A stretch of 64,000 nt of DNA. It comes from Metallyticus violacea. Its lineage: Eukaryota; Arthropoda; Insecta; Mantodea; Metallyticidae. The notes beneath the pieces are model-generated. The model worked only from the letters and a program-made list of their open reading frames with translations, did not search any database and was not told the DNA's origin. Of this stretch, positions 1 through 12,223 are shown piece by piece. Numbering within the stretch: the stretch's first letter is position 1; every line of letters begins with the position of its first letter. Location: assembly GCA_030762175.1 (NCBI GenBank), contig CM060843.1, forward strand, positions 119,156,869-119,220,868, written 5' to 3'. The position numbers and the translations under genes are program-made.

Positions 1-2210
1 TATTATTAGAAGTTTGAATATTACATTTAGAATCACCCGGTAAATACATGACAATAAACACATGCTAAGTTTTATAAGATAAAAACATGAAAGTTCTCGA
101 TGGAGGTTTTAATGATTTTATAGCTAATTTTGGTATCCTCTTATTTATGGTGATCTGATTTGAAAGGTTAAATACACTTATGTCAACCTTGGGAGTAAAG
201 TAATTCTCAACGCCATTTTTGTATACTAAATATGTAATTTTGTATTTATAACATAATTGAAAAGCAGCAAAATTTTTCCTAAGTTACTCTTTACAGCTTT
301 AGCTATGAAGCCCATTTAAAAGCAAATGATAAACTCTTAAATTAAAATGTACTTGGTTTTTAACTCTGTTTCACATATTATAGCGATCTTCCAACAAGGT
401 AGTATTACTGAAAAGGCAAAATTCAGAATGAAATAATAATAATAGTAATAATAATAATAATAATGAAGATGATAATGATAATAATTTGTGAGAATGAGTC
501 AACCACGGACACAGGGAAATTTGAAAGTTAAAATAAGCTGAAAAGTATAATCCACAAGATAGGTTGGCCACAATGTCCGAAGAATAAATAGACAGCGAAA
601 TAAGGAATAGAGCCATCTCACATAAACTGTGGTGAATATGCAATGAGAAAATATTATGGTACAAATGAGTCCTTTGAACACAGGTTTTTTCGATTGGCAG
701 AAGCTTTATAAACTACATCTAACATAAAGTTACCATGTTACATTAGATTAAAATGAGGAACTTAAACTTTTATTTTTATTTTACAAAATATCTTTAGAAA
801 ATTACATTTTCTGCATATCTACATCTCATACATCTTGCCTGTTTGTTAAAATTCGTATTTGTTAATGCTTTCTTATGTTTTTAAATTAAATAATACTTAA
901 AATAATTGCTGAACATTTTATAGAGATTTTTCAGCACAATCTGCAGTGTCTATTTCTTTCTTTTGTCTCTTCCGACTTTTCATAAGATAAAATGCTTAAT
1001 CAGTCTTCAAATTTTCCTCTTGAATGCAAAACAAAATTGGACATATTTCAACAATCTACGATTATTATATGGTAGTTTTGTTCTTCACTTTAGGAACTAA
1101 ACCAGAGAGTTTCAACCTCTCCTCATTCCGAATCAACCCCTGACTTCTCGACCCTTAGGTTTATATTATGCATTTGTTTAGATATTTATAACTTTATATT
1201 TTTTCTGTAAGTTGTAGTCTATAGTCTTCTCTTTTAGGCATGGTTTATCTGGTTCAGAACGCAGTGTATTATAGTGCAATCTTTCATAGATCTAGAAATG
1301 TAATTTCATTATATTTGATTTTTTGCTAACCTTTTGATGTTCAAGTCATGTTTCACTACCGCATGTTAATATGGGTACTCCCTGGGGTTGTGAAAGATTA
1401 ATGGAACCAAATATATTAGTTATATAAACAAAGGCAGTTATGCAGTTCAGAAGTTTGGACATTTGTCGCATATAACATAAATAAACTAATAGCCAACCAA
1501 TGGAAAAAGATTGCAAGAGGAGTAACATAATCATTCTCATTAATTTTCATACAGAGAAAGTCAGAAAAATAGCAAGAAAACGTCTGAAATTTTATCATTC
1601 GCAAATGACCAAGCGATACTTGTGAATTCAGAAGATAAATTACAGATAATTTGAATATAATAACCAAGGAATTAAAATTGGAATAATATTTTTGTTTGTA
1701 TTTTATAAGGAAAAGGCTACGTGGGTAAAACTGTAGTTTATAATAAGTTATATAAAAATGCATCATTTTGAATGATAGAAAAGTTACTTTCTTGAAGTTT
1801 TAGTGAATACAGCTGCAGTAGTATTGTCTTGTGGCTCAGAGGTATGGAGTTTGACTCCATAAATAAATAAAAAAATCAAATGGCAGAAATGAAATTGAGA
1901 TTGCAGGATATACAGTAAATTATAAGCAAAACCACACATCAGATAGGAATTTAAGTGACAAGTGTAGTGGATACAGCATAAAATTATATAAATTTTTGGC
2001 ATGAGCAAATTACAAAGAATGGAACCATTAATCCTTTAATTTTCATAGAACTATAAACCCAAAAAATGTGGGACGCCTAAGATGTCGACGAATAGCCTAG
2101 TTTGGCTTCAGTAACTCAACTATTGAGATAGAACAGCCCAAAATCTTCACCCATGATATTAATGAAGACGAATAACAGAAATGAAAAGTCTACGTACATA
2201 GAAGGTTATA
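1..2210. other. AT-rich non-coding DNA
   Basis: No gene or recognisable repeat apart from an imperfect AAT-rich tract at about 432-485. The short open frames here have no protein-like composition; several are stretches of Leu, Phe, Ser and Tyr as expected from AT-rich noise. Confidence 0.6.
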
Positions 2211-2217
2211 ATAGAAT

Positions 2218-2493
2218 GAATGGTGTTTAACGCCTTTTTTTGCTACAGAGGCATCATAGGCAATGGACACTGATGATACATGAGATGAAATGATATTTTG
2301 AGAAAGGATTTATTTTTAAAGAAGGAATCGTTACAGGCCTAAGTTTTAGGGTACCTCCCCGCATTTGCCATTTATGGACTTAGGAAAACCTGGAAAAAAC
2401 CTCAATCAGGGAGGACGGTCTTGGCGGGATTCGAACCCCAGACCTCCCGCTCACGAGTCCGCGCCTTAATGACCTCGGACACCCGTGGCGGTG
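2218..2493 (-). repeat. SINE-B copy, near full length
   Basis: On the minus strand it starts with a tRNA-like head (CACGGGTGTCCGAGGTCATT, then GGCGCGGACTCGTGAG and a B box GGTTCGAATCC) and continues through the body containing AGGCCTGTAACG to a tail ACGCCATTCAT. The same body recurs at 15.3, 18.3 and 28.5 kb. GTTATAA on both flanks may be the remains of a target duplication. A 69-codon open frame over its head is a by-product of the repeat. Confidence 0.85.
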
Positions 2494-2879
2494 TTATAAG
2501 AGAGAAGATGCAGTTAAACATTACACAAATTGAACGATATGTTGAAATATTTTGCATATTATATCAAAATATATACTTAGAACATTTAAATAGAATGCGT
2601 TCAAAAAGATTTGCCAGACAAATTTTATAAAACTAACAAAGTTGATAAAACAAAAGTTTCTGCTTATGGCATGCATGGAAGAAAAAATAGAATACATAAG
2701 AAAATAAATTGTAAACTGGTAACTTAGGAGGTGGAATGGCATAAAGATTACTTTGATAAAGTGTGGTTGCTAGTAGAATTGTTGTGAATACCACCGATAC
2801 TTTATGTTATTTGGTTTTTCCGAGAGTCAACAGCTGTAGAATATCTCACAGAGGCATGTAAAATTAGGAACTAGGGGTT

Positions 2880-3260
2880 CCTAGGAACTTAGGAACATCA
2901 CATTTTCCGGACTGCACGGCAGATAATGTACACCGTCAGGTGTTCTCCGATGCTGGACGTCAGAGCACTTTGGCCACTCCTTTAAGCCCCCTATCAGGAA
3001 ATTACTCAGTCATTTCTCCCTCTCCCTTACACTATCATCGGCGGACTGGTCCCCCCAGGATCTACATCAGAAGCGGGAATTAATTTGGCTGTACCAAAAC
3101 CAGCCGCTTTAAGCTAATAGAGCAGTGCATGGCTTTCACAGACGATGCGGTCTGAATTACGCATGCGCATTTATTAGGTAACACCGCTTCCTTGCTCAGC
3201 TTCCATTAATTTCTATGGGATTGCGGCTGTTTCTGTCTGCTCTCTGCCTGTACATTACTT
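2880..3260. other. GC-richer block with a CpG-containing palindrome
   Basis: This stretch is clearly richer in G and C than its surroundings and contains the palindrome-like ACGCATGCGCAT near 3157, which resembles an NRF-1/Ewg-type site. It has no long open frame. It may be a promoter-like island or a fragment of an unrecognised repeat; both are inference. Confidence 0.25.
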
Positions 3261-3452
3261 TATGCGTTCCAAACAAAGATGTTAAAATAAATATCTTGAA
3301 AAGAATACAAATACTAATAAATCTGAAAACGCTGAATGTTTTTCAGATATGGCTCATTTTAAAACTCTTAAGATTTGAATAAATTAAATAATATTTAGCA
3401 TTGAGATTAAAGTCGCATTTCACAACAATTCCTTTTCAATTTATGTATTTAA

Positions 3453-3453
<1 letters not shown>

Positions 3454-3499
<46 letters not shown>
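3454..3499. repeat. (CG)n(CA)n microsatellite
   Basis: A short CG run followed by about 18 CA units, immediately before the left end of a mariner-like relic. Confidence 0.95.
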
Positions 3500-3501
<2 letters not shown>

Positions 3502-3699
3502 TATGTACAACGAGGGTGCCAAAAATGTATAAACACTTACACAATAGATAGCTATTTCAACAACAGCAATGTGTAGTATGATGTTCCGTAAACAGATGTG
3601 TCACATACATTATGATAAGAGTTGCACGTGACAGGTAAATGAACAATGGACAAATGAACACAGTTTTTGCTTTGCTTGAAATGTCTATATATTTTTCGC

Positions 3700-3703
<4 letters not shown>

Positions 3704-3732
<29 letters not shown>
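3704..3732. repeat. (TA)n microsatellite
   Basis: About 14 TA units lying inside the plus-strand mariner relic. Confidence 0.95.
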
Positions 3733-3735
<3 letters not shown>

Positions 3736-4149
3736 TACAGCTGTTATCGCTTGATCCAACGAGTTCCTAAATGGGTTTGGTTGGCGACCATGCCGTTCTA
3801 CTTCGTTATGTCGCCTTTTGTGTGGCGATGCTCGTCTTTCGTTGTAGTTTCTTTTATTAATAAATACAAGCGTTTCTTGAAATTACTGGTAAAATGAATC
3901 GCAGATTAACTATAGAAAAACATGCTTTTGTTTAAAATTTTGTATATATAATAAGAAATAACAAATTTTGAACAGACATATTTCGTATACAATTGAGCAT
4001 ACCTTATGCAATGTGAAAATTGAATAAAGGATTTTACAAATAGGACTTATCATGAATCTACCGCTAAACTCTGGGCCACAAATTATTAAAAATGAAAGAA
4101 AGCGTATATCTCTTTGTTCAAAGTTGTATCTTGAGTAAGTTCTATGTAA

Positions 4150-4830
4150 ATTTTCCAAGAAAACCTCTCAGGAAATGAGAATTCACCAGACGCTTTAAGA
4201 AGTCTGTTACGCAATCTGAAACTGAGACTTAGCGATCAACAATTTTGAATACACTAGACGATCATAATGCGGGTCGTGGTTTAGAGTTCCATGAATGATT
4301 TCAACATGAAGCCGATCATTACTTCTGAAACACCATTTTATGGACCGATGAAGCCTTTTTTAAGCTGAAGAGCCGTATAAATGGCACAATTATGTTTACT
4401 GAGCTAAATAAAATGTATAAAGAGTAGACATGAAGGACGTATATATTTCTGGTGTGACTATTTGAGTTGGCATTTGGGGTGAAGTCGTGCAACTGTTTCA
4501 TTTGTCAAGGTACGGTTAACAGCGAATGATATGATACAAACTGGGGCTTTCAGAGCTTGCCGAGATGCAGTAAATATTGTAACAGAATAGATCATTCCTT
4601 CATTATAGTTTAGATATGAGGAACCTCTAAAACAGATATTTCCATAAATTGATTGGCTATCTCGGTACAACCCGTCACAGAACTTCACAACATGTAACAT
4701 TTTGCTTTCTGCTTTGGGGTTTGTTGAAATATGAAGTTGTTGCTAGGAAACACGCGAATCACTTGCAAACAGTTTATAGAACAGTTCCAGAACTTCTGTA
4801 TAAATAAATTGTTAATTAATTGTTATGTAT
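4150..4830 (+). pseudogene. Mariner-type transposase remnant
   Basis: Several stops and frame changes separate recognisable pieces: an inter-domain segment about 4165-4230 (PDALRSLLRNLKLRLSDQQF), the first catalytic Asp region (WTDEAFF) near 4340, and the C-terminal catalytic-domain end near 4700-4815. The gene cannot make a working enzyme as it stands. Confidence 0.6.
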
Positions 4831-4855
4831 GGATTGTTGCCAAAACTGTGAATTA

Positions 4856-5982
4856 TACAGAGAGTGCCAAAAAATGTATATATACTTCAAACAAAGAAAA
4901 AACTGTGTTAACATAACATAACAAAACTGAATTCATACAAACAGAAAATGATGAGCACTAATCATCTTAGACTTTTACAGTTACAACAGTTGCTCAAAAT
5001 GCCCACCATCGGCGTCGATACACTTCGAGTACGTTGAATTACTGATTGAGCAACGTTTGCGAAAGTGGTCTCAGCGATTGCAGCACATGTTGTTTCAATT
5101 TCTTCTCATAAGTGCTGCCATTGTAACTGGTTTTCGACGGTATACAACATCCTTAAAAGTTCTCCATGTGTAGAAGTCCAATGGAGTTAGATCAGGAGAA
5201 CGCGCTGGAAACTCATTCGGACCTCTTCGTCCTATCCAGTGCCCTAGAAGATTGCCATCAAAGTACGCACTAAATTTCGGTGGTAATGAGGGGGTGCACC
5301 ATCCTGTTGGAATTAAAATTCCTGATTTCCATAGAGTGTACAATTGCAGGTAAGACGGATGTGCGTATCATGTTCAGGTACACAGGGCTAGTTACAGTAC
5401 TGAATTCTCCGATTAGGGTCATCTTCATTTAATGCATGCAAAAGTCTTGGGGTGAAAATTTTCAACTTTGCTGTTTTAATAATAAGACGTTCTGCTAATC
5501 CCAGTCTCACGTGCACATTGTTTTGTAGATTTCTGCGGTCAGTGCTCAAAACGTTGCAAAACCATGGCCGAGGACGCGGAGCTTGTTGCTGTGCGAGGTA
5601 TCCCAGATCTGCTCTAGTGGACATCGCATACGGCACCATAAGTTTCAAATTTGCCTCGAATGCATGCAATAGCTACTCGCGTTAGGGGCCTGTTCTGTAC
5701 ATACTTCTCGATTGCCTTTGAACTTTACCACTTCAAAATTGCTTTCCACTGTTCAAACGACAATCGTGGCTCCATTTTGTTGTAGCAACGCTATCATAAC
5801 GTAATGTGAGTCGCATCTGTTTACAGAACATCATACGATAATCTTGGCTTCATTTGTTCATTGTTGATTTACCTGTCACATAGCAACACTATCATAATGT
5901 ATTTGTTTACAGTTCAACTTTGAAGCATATTAAATAGATATCTACTGTGAAAGCGTGTATGAATTTTTTGGCACTCTCGGTA
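4856..5982 (-). mobile_element. Mariner-like element with both terminal inverted repeats
   Basis: The ends are TACAGAGAGTGCCAAAAAA (left) and the reverse complement of TACCGAGAGTGCCAAAAAA (right), each starting with TA as expected of the TA target of Tc1/mariner transposons. Total length is about 1.13 kb. The enclosed transposase runs on the minus strand and is broken. The right end shares sequence with the truncated copy at 3506. Confidence 0.8.
4981..5775 (-). pseudogene. Mariner-like transposase pseudogene
   Basis: Read on the minus strand from ATG at 5775, the product begins MEPRLSFEQWKAILKW and continues through LTRVAI, KFETYGAVCDVH, ARETGISRTS and a QDGAPPHYH-like piece to RSPDLTPLDF and finally a frame ending GGHFEQLL at stop 4981. 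These are the N-terminal helix-turn-helix, the second and third catalytic Asp regions and the C-terminal motif of a widespread insect mariner-type family. Internal stops and frame changes, for example between the QDGAPP piece and the RSPDL piece, show it is dead. Confidence 0.8.
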
Positions 5983-7150
5983 TATCGGGAATTATGATCC
6001 TCATTTTGACCAGATTGTGTCAAATGTACAGTACAGGATATAGTTTTTTTTTTTTTAATAAAGCGACTTTTATTTTACTTGTATTTATTTATTATAAATG
6101 CAAGTGAGAAATTAAAATAATTATAATCTTTCAAATGAATCTAGAAGTACCTCTGAGTAGCGATGATATTCTGTGACTTTGAAAACAGAGGATATATATA
6201 ATGAAATAGTTCCTGTTCATGAATTTCTATTATAATTTTTGTTATTCCTATACGATGCAGTTGTTTTACTAGAGGTCGTGTCCTATAGGCAAAATGGTTG
6301 AATTTTTTTTAATTTTATTTATTTATATTCTTTTTCCCTAATCGCAAACACCTGTGATTTCACAGGTAAACACTACTCAATTTCACGTGAGGTACTCCGC
6401 ACAAAGTTTTTGAAGGCATAAATATCTACAAATCAGCATAAACCTTGCACTTTAATATGTGGCGTCAAGGAACATATTAGCCCACTATAACAAAAGTCTA
6501 GAACATTTTTACGAATGTCAAAAATGAAGGGCATGCAAATCATTTGAATGACTAAGTTTTCGAAGAGTATTTCCCTCATTGTTTTTTCCAACTTTTTAAA
6601 CATAAATATGATTTCAAAAAGCGTTTTTAAAATGGTGCATTATGCAACATTAATATAATTCAAATAAAACATATTTCATATCATAAATGGTTAAATAATA
6701 CTTATAGCAATTCTTCATATACACATTAAGAATGTTCAAATTTTCTATCTGAAAAACTCATTGAAACCATAAAATTAAGCTTTATCTTAACTCAAAATTA
6801 AACAACTGAACTTTCCAGCTCTTTGTAAATAAGCTTTATTACTCTAAATAATAAAATATTTTAACTAAAAGTTTTGCATGTGCTTTTCTTTAATGCTAAT
6901 GAAAGTTGTAGTGAAATAATTATAATTATTTTTATCACACTATAGTGCAGTTGAATTTTGCCGAGCTTACCGTTTTAAACAAAAAGTTTAATAAACAAAA
7001 AGTTTAAATGTTAGTTGTTTCTTGTTCAGCATTATTGAATATTGTTATATTTATAGTGCACGAGTATAAACGGCGCTATTTTGCAAAAATGTTAAATTTT
7101 AGCTCTTAATAATTTACGTAGGCTTTTTCTGCCGGATTTCTGAAAGTTAA
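5983..7150. other. AT-rich non-coding DNA
   Basis: Nothing recognised beyond homopolymer runs such as the T tract near 6047 and a short direct repeat AACAAAAAGTTTAA near 6980-7010. Confidence 0.55.
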
Positions 7151-7270
7151 AACATATTAATGTTTCCGAGCTTTCAGGCCGTTTTCTAGCAGTCATAAAA
7201 TGTTCACATCAACCTAACGTTTCGTCGCGCACTGTGGCGAGCTTTATCAGAGGAATAAAGAATCGGAGAC
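7150..7270 (+). repeat. Unclassified dispersed repeat, copy 1
   Basis: Contains TGTTTCCGAGCTTTCAGGCC followed by AACGTTTCGTC and GGCGAGCTTTATCAGAGG. The same motif order, on the minus strand, is present at 56.4 kb. Repeats with a GTTTCGTC core followed by a TCATCAGAGG-like end are common in animal genomes; the class is not resolved here. Confidence 0.45.
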
Positions 7271-8627
7271 GGTAAAGGCAAATAGATATTCATCTGGGAT
7301 GTCAGTCACAGTGCGTGAAGTAAAGATAGTACAGGATGAACATTTTACGACCATTATACCACGGTCTCAAAGCTGTTTTAACATTTTGTTCTTAATAACA
7401 AGATTCAGTTGGTGGGCATCATCTTGCATATAGCTTGTTCTTTTTTCCAGTCCTCTTTCTTCCGTGTATGATGATCTGATAAACGCGTACAGTTATTTAC
7501 CTTTCTCAATCTTAATTGGTTGTATAAGTTTTATAAGAAACACACAACATTATTTTTGGACTGTGTATAAGCTGCGCGGTGCTAAAATTGCGTTAGTATC
7601 CGATTTTATCGATGAACATGTCTCTTTCACATTTCTATGTAAACACTTTGATCAATAATTTTTACAATATAGCCTTATCTTAATGCCTTTTAACCTGTGC
7701 TACAAGAACTGTTCGATTGTAGTTGCGCATTTCTGAAAAAGTTTAATGTAATTTGCATTATATTGGTCGCAACGATCCTGCTTCAGTAGTTCTTTCTTTT
7801 TCTACCCTCATATCGTTTTTAAGTTCCTTGCAATTTTGGGATTATTTCTGTAGACATTTTATTTTGAATATGTTCCAACAATAACATATAAGTACGATAC
7901 TCTACAGTAATATTTATTTCATTAACACACAGTAGTAATACTGACACACCAATAGACTGTAATAAGGCAAAACCTGAAATATAACAAAGTCAAATTATTA
8001 TAACACGTAGGTACAACTTGTGCTTGCTCTTGTTACAACAACTGACTGTTTAGGTGTAGCTATCAGAGCGGTAATTGTTGAGACAGCCGAAATGGCGTGA
8101 ATATTGGCCCAGCGGGCTGTGCTCTCGGTTACAAACGCAGATTAAAAATAGCCCTTGGTAATTACTGCATTGAAGCCTGCTATGTCACTACATATATGTA
8201 TAATCCTGTAGGCAACGAAGGGAAATCAGGTGGGTATCCAGTACTTACATACACACCGACCCGCCCTCTCATCAGCCCAGCCACCCTGCAAGCACAACAG
8301 TTAGTATGACCCTTACCACAATCAAATCCCTGGACCAATATTTTTATTATTTTGTTATTAACAGGAAAAATAATTGGTTATATCAAGTAAAACATATAAA
8401 TTTATATATTCATTTACTGTTTAACAGAAATTTGCCTTATATAACTAAGTTCTGTACATTAAATGTTGTACAGAAATTGTACTAATTGTCTTTATTAGCG
8501 GCTACCGTTTAGTTATCCAGAATAAAAACAAAACTGCATTGGGATTTGCACGTCACTGTTTTATAGCATAAATCCAGCACAACCATCATATTCTCAAAGT
8601 GATCACAATAGTTTATTAGACTGAATA
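7271..8627. other. Non-coding DNA, no feature recognised
   Basis: A somewhat GC-richer segment at 8050-8310 carries a 70-codon open frame with no recognisable domain; otherwise AT-rich. Confidence 0.5.
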
Positions 8628-8708
8628 GCGGCCGTTTCACGCCTGGAATTGAATGGGACGCTGATGACCTGAGATGTTAAAGAGCATCCTTAAATTAAAC
8701 GAATCAAA
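8628..8708 (+). repeat. SINE-A 3' fragment
   Basis: Carries CGGCCGTTTCACGCC, GGGACGCTGATGACCTGAGA and TGTTAAAGAGC, the 3' half of SINE-A. The tRNA-like head is absent, the usual outcome of incomplete reverse transcription. Confidence 0.8.
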
Positions 8709-9230
8709 GGGACAGTGTTTACCGAATAGCCAATAGAACGCCGGAAGTGAATAACTTTTCATTCCTTAGGATGAAGTGAATCACTCGGTATATGTAGTGC
8801 AGCTAAATAAAAAATATAAAATTGAGAAGTCGGTCTATTCAAGAAATAACAATAATAAAATTTGGGGCTTAAACTTGAAAATAATAGAACTTAATTTATT
8901 AAAAAGACGGCCTTTTTCAGTAAAAGTTTATTGAAACAAAAAGGATAAAACAAATTTCACAAACAAGTTGAAAAACGGAATGTACATATTTGCGTATAAT
9001 AATTTCAAATTAAAAATAATTATTTATTATAACCATACAATTACATGATAACTTAAATTTCAACAATACTATCTACTTCTTACAGCAATTCAGATGGTAG
9101 GAAATATAATTCATATTACTTTTTTATATAAAAATCCAAAACGTGCCATATTATTTATACCTTTATTTGAATAATAATAGCTCATAGTTAATGTTCAGGA
9201 TGTATAAAAAATAATTGAACAAACTAGGGG
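8709..9230. other. AT-rich non-coding DNA
   Basis: No gene, repeat or structured element recognised. Confidence 0.5.
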
Positions 9231-9800
9231 GCGGCTTCCTTACATCAAAATAAAACAAAAAATATCGTGTAAATACATGTCTTTTTCATTTATTATTGAA
9301 AGAGCAGTTTACAATGCACATTGTCTTTGGAATTGTTAACTCATAATAGAAACTTATAGAAATTTTCAAAAATGCCCTCCTCTTGCTTCTACACAGGCAT
9401 GAACTCGTCGGATCAAGGACTGTCGTACCCTTTCAAGATTCCCACGTGGAGTCGAATGTGAAGTCTCCCCTCGCACTTTCTAGCAGTTTCTCAATACACC
9501 TTGAGAAAAACCAGACTGCAAAGGCTTCTCCGGCCAGGGTGATTTCATCTTAAGTAGGCATGTTAATTCCCGAAAGTTTCGTATGTAGACTACTTAGCAT
9601 ACTTGCATGAGGCATTTCACAGTGGTGTGAGAGACTGTGTCATTTGTAATAGAAAAGACCGCCTCCTTTTATCTCTTCTTAAGGACCTTGCTGAAACTGC
9701 GAGAAGACGTTCAGCACTAAATGGAGGCTGTGACATACAGAAGCGTATATATACGTCTTGATGCTCGTTCATTAGTTTGAAAGTTATGTAGGGCCGAGTA
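9230..9800 (-). mobile_element. Transposase C-terminal relic (mariner-type)
   Basis: On the minus strand, 9371-9450 reads NLERVRQSLIRRVHACVEA then RGGHF, the end of a mariner-type transposase in which a GGHFE motif precedes the stop; an extra T breaks the frame right after GGHF. Upstream sequence to about 9800 is too decayed to align by eye. The outer limits are approximate. Confidence 0.5.
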
Positions 9801-10732
9801 ATAATTGAAGTCCTTTTAACAGTGCACTATTTTATTTTATATTAAAACGCATTTAAAAATCAGTGAAATAAATTTACAGGTTCCAAATTGTTACTTCCAG
9901 AATGAAAATTGTGTGATAAAGAGGCAATGTTAAGAATCAATGGTTACATCTCTTTTGACAAGAAACGAATTGATAAACTTTGGGAAAAGTGTTTAATAGT
10001 GTAAAATGGAAGTTACTGATCAACATTAGTGTCGGAGTTAACTTGAATACCGATTTTTGTGGTTTGAAAAAGGGATACTTGGTTCCAAATGTCTTTGCTG
10101 AAATTACAGTGATGCAAAGCAAACTAAAAACTAAAAACAGAGACAACGAGAAGTCCAGTATCGTTGTTTGGATTTGTTCCGGGAGACTGGGAAAAATAGA
10201 AGGTCTTAGAAAGGTTTTATGATCTTAGAATAATAAACTGCAAGGAGGGCATGTTCAACATTATATACAATTCAAACTTTACTGTTGAACAAGTAAATGG
10301 CAAATTAAATTCTTAAAACCAGACATTTATCCTTTTGGAATAATTAATTTTTATATTTTACACTTGATTTGTTATAACTGTTAATTCATATAGCTTAGAG
10401 TAAATAAACAATTTTGAAAATGAGCAATAACCATTAATTTAGCAATATGAATAAAATGTCTAATTTGCAAATGGATACAAATATGCAATTTTTACCATCC
10501 TATGACATTTACTGAAATTAATATTGCACACACAAATAAAACTAAATTCTAATTTACTTGCTAACTTTGGCTCAGTCAGTAGATCGATAAACTTATGACT
10601 ATCATAAATGCGGTTGGAATAATAAATGTTATAATGACAGAGAGAGTTTTCATGTGGTGCCTCAGTAGTAAAAACGGGTGTCTTAAATGTGATTTTTTCA
10701 CACACGCTGTATGTTAGGCTAATTTATTAATT
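9801..10732. other. AT-rich non-coding DNA
   Basis: Two overlapping 70-80 codon open frames on opposite strands (9937-10222) and one at 10460-10705 have no recognisable features. Confidence 0.5.
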
Positions 10733-10983
10733 TGGTTTATTTATGGACGCTCTTTAACATCTCAGCTCATCAGGCCCCATTCAATTTAGGGCGTGAAAGT
10801 TTGCTTGGAGGCCTCTTTTTTCACGCTTGAGGTTCATTTATGTGCCCTAAATCTACGACATGGGACCCTACTGCCCTTCGGAAAAAAATTCATATTTAGT
10901 ATTTTACTCCCTAAAAACTCCATCGGTCGGTTTCGTTTGAACCCGCGATCTTGAGTCTACGGTGTAAGTGTGCTTACCAGGCC
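10733..10983 (-). repeat. SINE-A copy
   Basis: The minus strand carries a partial tRNA-like head ending GCGGGTTCAAACG, the body, and the tail GAGCTGAGATGTTAAAGAGC. It abuts a different tRNA-derived repeat at 10984. Confidence 0.8.
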
Positions 10984-11240
10984 GAAAATGTTGGCTAGAT
11001 TTGGAATCAAAGTCAGATAGGAAAAATTAAGGTCATGGCCGGGATTCCAACTATGTGTGTTCGAATTTCTTGCAGATGCTCTTACCACCCGAGCTACCAT
11101 ACTCTGTCGAACCACAACCGCGAATCTTTCTTTCGTGAGTGTATTATAAGATTCGCGACCGTGGTCGGACATGGCATGGTATCTCACATGATAAAGACAG
11201 TGTCTGTAAGTGAAAACCCGACAATGATCTGTAATTTCAG
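10984..11240 (-). repeat. Third tRNA-derived repeat (SINE-C)
   Basis: On the minus strand the segment GGTAGCTCGGGTGGTAAGAG is a good A-box region and GTTGGAATCCC, about 45 bases on, is a degenerate B box. It is unlike the heads of SINE-A and SINE-B. Open frames of 104 and 69 codons across it on the two strands are side products. Confidence 0.5.
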
Positions 11241-12223
11241 TTAATTCTGCACAGAATTTTCTATTGTGCATTCGGTAATATTGTTTTCATTGCATACGGA
11301 GGTACAGGATTGAGGAAAGGAAGATCATATAGCAGTTATGCAGGGAGGAATTAGAGAACAAAGGATATACAATTGACTGAAAATATTTTTAAAAAAATTT
11401 TATTGCTAAATTTTCCGAATAAACTTTTGTTATTCGTGATATTGTACTTAAATCTTCGTGATTTGATTTACGACAATAGAGTAATTTTACCATTTCTATT
11501 TTTAAATATATTTACCTAACAGCTTGTACTAGTGGATATCAGCCTGATACATTCTCGAAACCTTCTATAGCAGCTCTGCCTTTCATTCGTGTTTCATTTA
11601 AGCATGTTGTGCATATGACGTTCGACTTCCAATGGAATGCCGTTCAAAAGAGAATATCAGAAAAAGGCATTAGAAATCTTTTCTTTTCTCTTAAAAGAAA
11701 AAAAAACAAACTTATTCTTTCTAGTGCTACCCAGCCCCATTTTGTTCATTTTTAGGGGATGGGGCAACTCACTCGCTCACTCTATCACTCACTCACGTAT
11801 TCTTTTCCCTCTATTCCCCGTTTTTCTGAAGCAGGAGAAAAAGAGAAAAGGAAACAGATATCTGAGAAAACCTGCGCGAAATGTAAGGAACATTCGCAGC
11901 TGTGAACAACATCAGTGCAGTACTGTTAAAGTATCGGAAAAGCCTGATAGCCTTTTTTCCTAGAAGTGAGATTACATTCAGTCATTAAGATGTAAACATA
12001 TGTTATGTTGATACAATATGCGTGAGGAACGTGGCGTATAAAGTTTGCTTAGGGAAACAGCGATGGGATTCTCTTTCAATGCTGTTTAGTGCTAATAGAG
12101 ATCGGATGTGGATGTGAAAACAAATTAACACACACTCACATTGAGAAACAGGAAACTTTCTTGGTTTCTAGTAAATCTTTTGTGTGCAAAAATAACAGTA
12201 ATAGCACTGGAATTTTTTTGACT
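11241..12223. other. Non-coding DNA
   Basis: A 108-codon open frame at 11637-11963 is Lys- and Phe-rich with no domain and is not supported as a gene. Nothing else seen. Confidence 0.5.

Larger units (their letters stand above)
3506..4855 (+). mobile_element. Degraded mariner-like element, plus orientation
   Basis: The left end TACAACGAGGGTGCC followed by AAAAATGTATAAAC matches, base for base in long stretches, the inner side of the element end at 5982 read in reverse, including a shared ACATTATGATA and GACAGGTAAAT, so both belong to one family. Broken transposase sequence follows on the plus strand: TDEAFFKL near 4340, a VGIWG-like motif near 4460, and FLLWGLLKYEVVARKH near 4710-4760, which matches the last catalytic segment of mariner-type DDE transposases. 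No matching right-hand inverted repeat was found, so this copy is probably cut short by the neighbouring element. Confidence 0.6.

Noticed and set aside
11637..11963. 108-codon plus-strand frame
   Set aside because: Lys-, Phe- and Leu-rich from A and T runs, no domain and no splice context.
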